A stretch of DNA of 64,000 bases from Roseitranquillus sp963709765. Its GTDB lineage: Bacteria; Pseudomonadota; Alphaproteobacteria; Rhodobacterales; Rhodobacteraceae. The notes beneath the pieces were generated by a model. It searched no databases. It had not been told where the DNA came from and worked only from the letters and a program-made list of their open reading frames with translations. Below, piece after piece: positions 43,915 to 51,096 of this stretch. How positions within the stretch are numbered: position 1 is the first letter of the stretch; the number at the start of each line of letters is the position of its first letter. The position numbers and the translations under genes were made by a program. The stretch is from NCBI GenBank assembly GCA_963709765.1, contig CAVPXL010000015.1, positions 1 to 64,000 on the forward strand, written 5' to 3'.

Positions 43915-44756
43915 TCTGGCTGGGGACGGCGTTCCTGTTCTGGCTGGGCGCGTGGCGGCTCAACACGGCGCTGGCGGCCGGCCCGGCCGAGCGGTCGGGC
44001 GCGCTGCGTCTCGCGGTGCCGGCGATCTTCGGGCTGACGCTTCTGGTGGTCTGGGAAGCGCTGGTGCGCGGGCTGTCGGTGCCGCTGGTGATCTTGCCGC
44101 CGCCAAGCCAGATCGCCGCGACGTTCGCCGACAACCTGCCGATGTTGTGGGAAGATCTGGTCCAGACCTTCTTGAAGGGCGCTCTGTCGGGGTACGTCAT
44201 GGGCTGCGTCGCCGCGTTCCTGACGGCGATCGCTGTGGACCGGTCGCGGTTTCTGCAACGCGGCCTCTTGCCGGTGGGCAATTTCATCGCCGCATTGCCG
44301 ATCGTGGGGACGGCGCCGATCCTGGTGATGTGGTTCGGTTTCGACTGGCAGTCGAAGGCGGCGGTCGTGGTGGTGATGGTGTTCTTCCCGATGCTGGTGA
44401 ACACGGTCGCGGGCCTGGCCGAGACGGGCGCGATGCAACGCGACCTGATGCGGACCTATGCGGCGTCCTACTGGCAGACGCTGTTCAAGCTGCGGCTGCC
44501 CTCGGCGATGCCGTTCATCTTCAACGGACTCAAGATCTGCACCACGCTGGCGTTGATCGGGGCGATCGTGGCGGAGTTCTTCGGCTCGCCCACGCGCGGC
44601 ATGGGATTCCGCATCTCGACCATGGTGGGGCAGCTTGCGCTCGACATGGTCTGGGCCGAGATCGTCATGGCCGCACTGGCCGGATCGGCGTTCTACGGCA
44701 TCGTGGCGTTGGTAGAGCGGGCGGTGACCTTCTGGCATCCGTCCCAACGGAAATAA
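43911..44756 (+). CDS. ABC transporter permease (second of two)
   Basis: A 281-residue permease overlapping the first by 4 bp. It has six membrane helices. The EAA loop is visible as MRTYAASYWQTLFKLRLPSAMPFIFNGLKIC, followed by ALIGAIVAEFFGSPTRGMGF, the pattern of SsuC/TauC/ThiX proteins. It pairs with the preceding permease and the ATPase at 42002. Confidence 0.9.
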   Translation: MIWLGTAFLFWLGAWRLNTALAAGPAERSGALRLAVPAIFGLTLLVVWEALVRGLSVPLVILPPPSQIAATFADNLPMLWEDLVQTFLKGALSGYVMGCVAAFLTAIAVDRSRFLQRGLLPVGNFIAALPIVGTAPILVMWFGFDWQSKAAVVVVMVFFPMLVNTVAGLAETGAMQRDLMRTYAASYWQTLFKLRLPSAMPFIFNGLKICTTLALIGAIVAEFFGSPTRGMGFRISTMVGQLALDMVWAEIVMAALAGSAFYGIVALVERAVTFWHPSQRK

Positions 44757-44776
44757 AACAGGGAAGGGGAGAGACG

Positions 44777-45760
44777 ATGAGAATTCTGACAACGGGGGCC
44801 TTCGCGCTGGCAATTGCCGGCCAGGCTCAGGCGGCGGACGACGTGACGCTGCAACTTCAATGGGTCACGCAGGCCCAGTTCGCGGGCTATTACGTGGCCC
44901 TCGACAAGGGGTTCTACGAGGAAGAGGACCTCAACGTCGTGATCAAGCCCGGCGGCCCGGACATCGCGCCGCCGCAGGTGCTCGCCGGTGGCGGCGCCGA
45001 CGTGATGCTGAACTGGATGCCCTCGGCGCTGGCGGCGCGGGAAAAGGGCCTGCCGGTGGTCAACATCGCGCAGCCGTTCAAGTCGTCGGGCCTGATGCTG
45101 ACCTGCTGGAAGGATACAGGGATCGAGAGCCCGGAGGATTTCAAGGGCAAGACCATCGGCGTCTGGTTCTTCGGCAACGAATACCCGTTCCTGAGCTGGA
45201 TGAGCCAGGAGGGGATCCCCACCGAGGGCGGCGAGGACGGCGTGACCGTGCTCAAGCAGGGCTTCAACGTCGATCCGCTGCTTCAGCGGCAGGCCGACTG
45301 CATCTCGACGATGACCTATAACGAGTATGGACAGGTGCTTGACGCGGGCGTCAGCGAGGACGAGCTGGTGACGTTCAAGTACGAGGATCAGGGCGTCGCG
45401 ACGCTCGAGGACGGGATGTACGTGCTCGAGCAGAACCTCGAGGACCCTGAATTCGTCGACAAGATGGTTCGTTTCGTCCGCGCCAGCATGAAGGGCTGGA
45501 AGTGGGCCGAGGAGCACCCCGACGAGGCGGCCGAGATCGTGCTGGAAAACGACGATACAGGCGCCCAGACCGAATCCCATCAGAAGCGCATGATGCGCGA
45601 GATCGCCAAGCTCACGGCGGGATCGAACGGCGCACTGGACGAGGCCGACTATGAGCGGACGGTCGAGACGCTCCTGGCGGGTGGCTCGGATCCGGTCATC
45701 ACCGGGGCACCCGAAGGCGCGTGGACGAGCGAGATCACCGACAAGGCGCTCGCGGAATAG
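44777..45760 (+). CDS. NMT1/THI5-like ABC substrate-binding protein
   Basis: A 327-residue periplasmic protein; ATG 44777 follows GGGGAGAG. The signal peptide is cut after about residue 19 (AIAGQAQA). The start of the mature chain, VTLQLQWVTQAQFAGYYVALDKGFYEEEDLNV, is the classic NMT1/THI5 pattern, a family that binds pyrimidine-like compounds such as the thiamin pyrimidine. Position at the end of the pyrimidine-degradation cluster suggests a pyrimidine base, dihydropyrimidine or ureido acid as ligand. A terminator follows 20 bp on. Confidence 0.9.
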   Translation: MRILTTGAFALAIAGQAQAADDVTLQLQWVTQAQFAGYYVALDKGFYEEEDLNVVIKPGGPDIAPPQVLAGGGADVMLNWMPSALAAREKGLPVVNIAQPFKSSGLMLTCWKDTGIESPEDFKGKTIGVWFFGNEYPFLSWMSQEGIPTEGGEDGVTVLKQGFNVDPLLQRQADCISTMTYNEYGQVLDAGVSEDELVTFKYEDQGVATLEDGMYVLEQNLEDPEFVDKMVRFVRASMKGWKWAEEHPDEAAEIVLENDDTGAQTESHQKRMMREIAKLTAGSNGALDEADYERTVETLLAGGSDPVITGAPEGAWTSEITDKALAE

Positions 45761-45779
45761 GATCGCCGTCAGAACAGGA

Positions 45780-45802
45780 AGGGCCGTCCGATTGGGGCGG
45801 CC
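45780..45802 (+). terminator. Rho-independent terminator after the importer genes
   Basis: An inverted repeat around GGCCGTCC / GGGCGGCC with a short ATTG loop is followed by TTTTCTATTTTT. It marks the end of the pyrimidine catabolic transcription unit. Confidence 0.8.
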
Positions 45803-45947
45803 TTTTCTATTTTTCGACGGGGAATTAGCGGGCGAAGCTCACCTTGGGGCTGGCCATCGGAGCGCCCTGCTTCGAGCGGAGCCGGGCGCCTTGCCTTCGG
45901 ACCTTGCCGCGTGACGCTGCCGGCGAAGGCACCGCCGGTGAAACAGG

Positions 45948-45992
45948 AAAGGCCGCCCCCGGGGGGGGGCGGCCTTTGATTTTCATTTTTTT
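45948..45992. terminator. Strong GC hairpin terminator, likely bidirectional
   Basis: AAAGGCCGCCCCC pairs with GGGGGCGGCCTTT across a short G loop. On the plus strand it is followed by GATTTTCATTTTTTT. It sits 10 bp beyond the stop of the minus-strand PRC-barrel gene and may also stop that transcript. The 150 bp between it and the preceding hairpin hold no gene that I can see. Confidence 0.8.
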
Positions 45993-46001
45993 GTCAGACG
46001 C

Positions 46002-47438
46002 TTAGTCTGTGTAGCTGCCACGAAGCGTGTTGTCTTGCGGCAGCACGGTGGCGGCGGTTTCGTCGTATTCGGGCATCTCTTCGAGCTGCTCTTCGGTCAG
46101 GCTCGACAGGATCAGACGCTCCCCGTCGTAGGTCATGTCGCTAAGCGACAAGGCGACCTTGTGCTCGCCAATCCCGAGGAACCCGCCGACGCCGACGATG
46201 GCCACGACGTCCTGACCCATGAGAGCGAAATTGTCGATCTCGCCGACCAATTCACCATCGGCTCCGGCCACTTCCATGCCCACGAGGTCGGCGACCTGAC
46301 GGTCGGCGATGTCGGCGAAGACGGTGTCCATCTGCTCGTTCCAGTTGCCGCCGGTCTCGGTCGCAGCCATCTGGGTATCGGCCGTCTCGGTTTCGACGGC
46401 GGTTTCGTCCTGCGCCACGTCAGTCTCGACGTCGGTCTCAACGGCGGCATCGCCTTCGGCCATCACCGGCTCGCCGGTCGTGCTTTCGGCTTCGGTGGCG
46501 GACATTTCCGTGGCTTCGGCGAGTTGCTCCTGGCTGCCGTCGGCGACGCCGGCTTCGGCTTCGGCCTGGGCGACATCTTCGGTCACGTTGTCGACCGCCT
46601 GTTCGGTTTCCGAACCGGCCTCGGCCACCTCGGCCTCGACCTCGTCACCGGCCTGCTCGAGCTCGGTCTCCGCCTGCGCCATCTCGGTCTGCGCGGCGTC
46701 GCCGGTCTGCTCAAGTTCGGCCTCGGCCATTTCCGCCTCGACCTCATCGCCGGCCTGCTCGACCTCGTTGCCGGCCTGCGCCATCTCGGTCTCGACCTCG
46801 TCGCCGGCCTGTGACATCTCGGACTCAACCTCGTTGCCGGCCTGTGCCATCTCGGTCTCGACGGCATCACCGGCCTGTTCGAGTTCGGTTTCGGCCTCGG
46901 CCGTTTCGGTTTCGGCCGCCATTTCCGTCGAGGTCTCGTCGGACGCGATCACCGGCGGGGCTTCGTAGCCGGTGCGCAGCGTGGAATCGCTGGCCATCAT
47001 GCTGGTGCTGGCTTCGTCGTATTCCGGCATTTCGCGCAGCTGGTCTTCGGTGAAGCCCGACACGATCAGCTTTTCGCCGTCCCAGGTCATGTCTTCGAGG
47101 CTAAGCGCGACTTCGTGCTCACCCATGCCGAGGAAACCGCCGATGCCGACAATCGCGGCGATCTTGTTGCCCACGAGAGCGAAATTGTCGACTTCGCCGA
47201 CATCGTTGCCTTCGGCGCTGGCGACGGACACACCGATGAGTTCTTGTACGTTCCGGTCGCCGAGGTCGCCGTACAACTCGCCATAGGTCTCGTCATAGTT
47301 GCGCGGCTGGAGCTGTTCCGCCTCGGACTGGACGACGAGCTGACCTTCGGCCGGGGCCTCGGTGGTCGGCGTCTGGGCCATTGCGGAACCGGCGACGAGA
47401 CTGATCACCGCCACGGTGTTGAACAGGGTACTCTTCAT
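46002..47438 (-). CDS. Exported protein with two PRC-barrel domains and a coiled-coil linker
   Basis: A 478-residue protein. ATG 47438 has GGAGG 5 nt upstream and starts a signal peptide (LFNTVAVISLVAGSAMAQ). PRC-barrel 1 (about 45-155) contains LIGVSVASAEGNDVGEVDNFAL and ends with YDEASTSMMASDSTLR. PRC-barrel 2 (about 375-478) contains LVGMEVAGADGELVGEIDNFALMG and ends with the parallel YDETAATVLPQDNTLRG. Between them lies a region of about 200 acidic residues with repeated AGDEVE/AGNEVE motifs. The two barrels are clearly duplicates. Such proteins are common in Rhodobacteraceae; the function is unknown and is possibly envelope stress related. Confidence 0.88.
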   Translation of the reverse strand: MKSTLFNTVAVISLVAGSAMAQTPTTEAPAEGQLVVQSEAEQLQPRNYDETYGELYGDLGDRNVQELIGVSVASAEGNDVGEVDNFALVGNKIAAIVGIGGFLGMGEHEVALSLEDMTWDGEKLIVSGFTEDQLREMPEYDEASTSMMASDSTLRTGYEAPPVIASDETSTEMAAETETAEAETELEQAGDAVETEMAQAGNEVESEMSQAGDEVETEMAQAGNEVEQAGDEVEAEMAEAELEQTGDAAQTEMAQAETELEQAGDEVEAEVAEAGSETEQAVDNVTEDVAQAEAEAGVADGSQEQLAEATEMSATEAESTTGEPVMAEGDAAVETDVETDVAQDETAVETETADTQMAATETGGNWNEQMDTVFADIADRQVADLVGMEVAGADGELVGEIDNFALMGQDVVAIVGVGGFLGIGEHKVALSLSDMTYDGERLILSSLTEEQLEEMPEYDETAATVLPQDNTLRGSYTD

Positions 47439-47628
47439 TTTTTCCTCCATCATGCTCAAAAACTTGGCTCTGGGCGGACAACACCGCCGCGATGGGATTG
47501 TTCCACAAGGGCCCCCGGGCCTCACAAAGGGACGAAAACTGCGGTTTCCAGCCGATCTGGACCGCAAAAGACGGCGATCTTTGGCCGCTCGGTGATTTTT
47601 CGCGGAACCGGATCCGGGGGTTCCGGCG

Positions 47629-48966
47629 TCAACTGCCGCCGTTACAGCTGCTGTCCGGCCGGTCCGAGAAGACCGGATGACCGGGAGCGGAAATCACCTG
47701 CGCGGCGGGCACGCGGGCCGCAACCTCGAGCAGGGCAAACCGGTCCTGGGGAGCGGATCTGCCCCGCAGGACGAGCACGTCCTTGACGCATTGATGGTCG
47801 CCGCCGCGATAGAGGGTGGCACCGGTCCCGAGACCGTCAAAGGCGAAATCCTCGAGCGCCTCGACGATGGCGCAGGGGTGGAACGATCGCGCCCGTGCCG
47901 CCGCGTCGCCATAGAGTACGGTCTGGCAGTAGCAGGTGTGCGCGGCCTCGCTGGGCGGGTGGCCGTATCGCTGCTGGAAGGAGGTCACGAAGGCGCGGCT
48001 CCCCGGGTCGGACAGGGTCCAGTGCCAGTTCGCGGAGCCGGGCACATCGACGATCGCGGCGCCGGCGGCCTGCGCCACGAGACGCGTGTGCAGCGGCAGG
48101 ACGATCTGCAGCTCCTTGCCGTTGGCCCGCCGATCCGCCAGCTCCGCCGCGGCGGCTGCGCGCAGGGCAGCGACAAGGTTGCCGCCATAGAGGTTCAGCA
48201 CCAGCACGTCGGCGTCGGAGGCGCGCGCGCGCATGATTTCGGGCGCGAAGTCGACCTTGTCGAGCGGGGTGCGCTCTGTGTCGAGTGTGGTCCAGCCGCC
48301 AAGCTCGGTGCCGGTCCGCAGCGCGTCTTCGAGGCTCCAGCCCCAGCCGTTGTCGGCGGTGAGATGGCGGGCGCTGCGGTCGGCGCCGTATTCCGAAACG
48401 AGGAACGGGACGAGGGCCGCGCCGGACATCTGCGCGGTGATGAAATGGCGAAAGCCGTTTGCGCGGCCGTCCAGCCCGGTCGTGGCATTGGAATGGCTCA
48501 AGCCGGCCATGAAGATGATTCCGGCCTCCTGGCAGAGGTCCTGAACCGCGATGGCGACTCCCGAGGACGAGCCGCCGGTCACCATGATCGCACCCTCGGT
48601 CTCGATCAGCGCGCGGGCTGATGCGCGCGCGACGTCGGCGCGGGTCCGGGTGTCGCCCACCGCCAGTTCGACGCGCTTTCCCAGAATTCCGGCGCCTTCG
48701 AGGGCGGAGGAGCTGAACGTCCGCAGCATGCCGCCGTCACCGTCGCCGTTCAGATGCTCCACGGCCAGCGCGCAGCCGCGCAGCTCTTCGGCGCCTTCGG
48801 CGGCATAGGGTCCGGATTGCGCGGCGTTGAGGCCGAGGACGACCTTCGCGCCGGTCGGTTCGTTGGTGAACGCGCCGGCCGGGCCGGGGAGGATCGACGG
48901 CAGGGCCAGGCCCGGCGCTGCCGCGGCGCCTGCGCGCAGAAGGGCGCGGCGGGTCCAGCCGGTCAT
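47629..48966 (-). CDS. Type 1 periplasmic binding protein (branched-chain amino acid/amide family), Tat-type signal
   Basis: A 445-residue protein counted from ATG 48966; a TTG 24 bp upstream is an alternative. The N-terminus TRRALLRAGAAAAPGLALP has a twin arginine and hydrophobic core, so Tat export is likely. The two-lobe body (VVLGLNAAQSGPYAAEGAEELRGCALAVEHLNG) matches LivJ/urea-type binding proteins. No permease or ATPase is nearby. The gene is divergent from the ScfR-like regulator and the sensor module, which suggests that it binds the signal for that module rather than serving transport. That is inference. Confidence 0.8.
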   Translation of the reverse strand: MTGWTRRALLRAGAAAAPGLALPSILPGPAGAFTNEPTGAKVVLGLNAAQSGPYAAEGAEELRGCALAVEHLNGDGDGGMLRTFSSSALEGAGILGKRVELAVGDTRTRADVARASARALIETEGAIMVTGGSSSGVAIAVQDLCQEAGIIFMAGLSHSNATTGLDGRANGFRHFITAQMSGAALVPFLVSEYGADRSARHLTADNGWGWSLEDALRTGTELGGWTTLDTERTPLDKVDFAPEIMRARASDADVLVLNLYGGNLVAALRAAAAAELADRRANGKELQIVLPLHTRLVAQAAGAAIVDVPGSANWHWTLSDPGSRAFVTSFQQRYGHPPSEAAHTCYCQTVLYGDAAARARSFHPCAIVEALEDFAFDGLGTGATLYRGGDHQCVKDVLVLRGRSAPQDRFALLEVAARVPAAQVISAPGHPVFSDRPDSSCNGGS

Positions 48967-49117
48967 CTGCGTGCCGGTGCGGGGGTGCAAGAGACGGAAC
49001 GGAAGGGCATGGGCGCAACCACCGGTTTATGTTGATCCTGAAAATGATACGCAGGCGTGTGTCGGTGCGCAAACCAGAGCTTGCGCGGCCGGAGCAACGG
49101 GTGAACATCGTGACCTC

Positions 49118-50404
49118 ATGTCCCCTTCGCGCGCGCACCTTTCCGGCTCCCGCATCCGCGACCTGCGGCTGGACCGTGGCATCCGTCAGGCCGACCTTGC
49201 GCGCATGGCCGGCATTTCTGCGCCATATCTCAACCTGATCGAGCACAACCGGCGCCGGATCGGGGGCAAGCTTCTGCTCGATATTGCCCGTGCGCTGCGG
49301 GTGGAGCCGGCGGTGCTGTCCGAGGGCGCGGCCGCCAGCCAGATCGCCGTCCTGCGCGACGCCGCCGCCAACATGTCCGGCAGCGTCGCCGAGACCGAGC
49401 GCACGGCGGAATTCGCCGGACGCTTTCCCGGGTGGGCGGGGCTGATCGCGGCGCAGGCGCGCCGGATCGCGTCACTGGAGCGGCAGGTGGAGACCCTCAA
49501 CGACCGGCTGGCCCACGACCCGTTCCTCTCGGCGGCCCTTCACGACGTGCTGACGACGGTGACGGCGATCCGGTCCACCAGCGCGATCCTCGACGGCGGC
49601 GACGAGATCGACCCGGAATGGCGCGCGCGCTTTCACCGCAACCTGCACGAGGACAGCCGCCGGCTGGCCGAGAGCAGCCGCTCGCTGGTCGCCTATCTCG
49701 ACGCGGCCGAGGACGCCGATCACGCCGCCGCGGTACCACTGGAAGAGGTCGAGGCCTGGTACGAGGCGCGCGGCTGGCGCGTGCCCGAACTGGAGGGGGA
49801 GTCGGACCCGACGGCCGCGCTCGTGGAGGCGACGGAGATGTCGGCGGCCGGGCGGGTGCTGCTGTCGTCCTGGCTCGGGCGTCATCGGGCTGCGGTCCGT
49901 GCGCTGCCGGACCCCGAATTGCAATCCGCCCTCGATCGGGGCGCCGGGCCCGACGACCTGGCGCAGGTCTCCGGAGCGGATCTGGGCACTGTCCTGCGAC
50001 GGCTGGCGCTGCGGCCCGACGCGCCGCCGGCGGGGCTGGTGGTCTGCGACGGGTCGGGAACGCTGGTATTCCGGCGCCAGATCGACGGGTTTCCCCTGCC
50101 GCGCTTCGGGGCGGCCTGTCCGCTCTGGCCGCTCTATCAGGCGCTGGCTCGGCCGATGACGCCGATCCGTACCCTGGTCGAGATGCCCGGGCGCACGCCG
50201 CTGCGGTTTGTCGCCCACGCGATCGCTCTGCCCGCCACGCCGATGTCCTTCGCCATCGCGCCGGTGATGGAAGCCACGATGCTGGTCCAGCCCGCCTCCG
50301 CCGAGACCGGCCCCGCGCAGCCGGTGGGAACGAGCTGCCGGATCTGCCCGCGCGAGGCGTGCCGGGCCCGGCGCGAGCCGTCGATCCTGGTCGGCGATTT
50401 TTGA
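49118..50404 (+). CDS. XRE-family regulator, ScfR/RamB-like (short-chain acyl metabolism)
   Basis: A 428-residue protein. Residues about 8-65 form an XRE helix-turn-helix (RIRDLRLDRGIRQADLARMAGISAPYLNLIEHNRRRIGGKLLLDIARALRV). The C-terminal part with LCPLWPLYQAL-type and PVGTSCRICPREACRARREPSIL segments belongs to the DUF2083-type domain of regulators such as RamB and MccR, which respond to acyl-CoA status in acetate and propionate metabolism. Cysteines in CRICPREAC may bind metal. The gene heads a plus-strand set with the response regulator, small membrane protein and sensor kinase. Confidence 0.82.
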   Translation: MSPSRAHLSGSRIRDLRLDRGIRQADLARMAGISAPYLNLIEHNRRRIGGKLLLDIARALRVEPAVLSEGAAASQIAVLRDAAANMSGSVAETERTAEFAGRFPGWAGLIAAQARRIASLERQVETLNDRLAHDPFLSAALHDVLTTVTAIRSTSAILDGGDEIDPEWRARFHRNLHEDSRRLAESSRSLVAYLDAAEDADHAAAVPLEEVEAWYEARGWRVPELEGESDPTAALVEATEMSAAGRVLLSSWLGRHRAAVRALPDPELQSALDRGAGPDDLAQVSGADLGTVLRRLALRPDAPPAGLVVCDGSGTLVFRRQIDGFPLPRFGAACPLWPLYQALARPMTPIRTLVEMPGRTPLRFVAHAIALPATPMSFAIAPVMEATMLVQPASAETGPAQPVGTSCRICPREACRARREPSILVGDF

Positions 50405-50473
50405 CAGGCATCAGGCCTTGGGCAATAGTTGCACCCAACCAAGAAAAACGACAGCAACAGGGGGGATCGGCGC

Positions 50474-50842
50474 ATGGGAGGACGTGTGCTGCTGGTGGAG
50501 GACGAGCCGAGCATCATCGAGGCGATCCGCTTCATCCTGAGCCGGGACGGCTGGATCGTGGACACCCATTCCGACGGTGCGACGGCGGCCGAGATGGCGC
50601 GCCAAAAGTCACCTGACGTGATGATCCTCGACGTGATGCTGCCCAACCGTTCGGGCTACGAGGTGCTTCAGGAATTGCGGGCCGCCCCGGAGACCGAGAA
50701 GCTGCCGGTCCTGCTGCTGACGGCGCGGGGGCAGCGCAGGGACCGCGAGCTGGCCGAGCGCTATGGCGCCAGCCGGTTCATGACCAAGCCGTTCTCCAAC
50801 GACGAGGTGCTGATCTCCGTGCGCGAGCTGGCGGGGGCGTGA
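50474..50842 (+). CDS. Single-domain response regulator (CheY-like)
   Basis: A 122-residue receiver domain with no output domain. Phospho-acceptor Asp53 lies in VMILDVMLPNRSG; acidic pocket in LLVEDEPS; conserved Thr in LLLTARG and Lys in FMTKPFSNDE. It overlaps the next gene by 4 bp, and the SLC5-kinase follows, so the kinase is its probable donor. Output may be through protein binding, perhaps to the ScfR-like regulator upstream. Confidence 0.92.
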   Translation: MGGRVLLVEDEPSIIEAIRFILSRDGWIVDTHSDGATAAEMARQKSPDVMILDVMLPNRSGYEVLQELRAAPETEKLPVLLLTARGQRRDRELAERYGASRFMTKPFSNDEVLISVRELAGA

Positions 50843-51096
50843 GCGACCCCAAGGAGCCGCTGTTCCTGGCGCGACGCAGCTACCGGCGGCGCCGGCTGAT
50901 GGATTCGGCGCGGATCCTGCCGTATCTGGGCCTCGTCCTGTTCCTGCTGCCGGTGGCCTGGGGCAATGGCAGCGCGCCCGGCACGGCCGCGGTCGGGCTC
51001 TATCTGTTCGGGGTCTGGATGGTGCTGATCGCGGCCGCCGCGCTGGTGTCGCGATACCTCGCCCGCGGTGACGAGGCGGCGACGGACGAGCGGTGA
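50839..51096 (+). CDS. Small membrane protein preceding SLC5-kinase
   Basis: An 85-residue protein with a GTG start overlapping the response regulator stop. A basic N-terminus (ARRSYRRRRLM) is followed by two hydrophobic helices (ILPYLGLVLFLLPVAW and LYLFGVWMVLIAAAALVSRYL). By position and topology it resembles the short DUF485/DUF4212-like partners encoded just before sodium:solute symporters such as ActP, though I see no clear sequence motif. It probably assists the transporter half of the next protein. Confidence 0.72.
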   Translation: MSDPKEPLFLARRSYRRRRLMDSARILPYLGLVLFLLPVAWGNGSAPGTAAVGLYLFGVWMVLIAAAALVSRYLARGDEAATDER

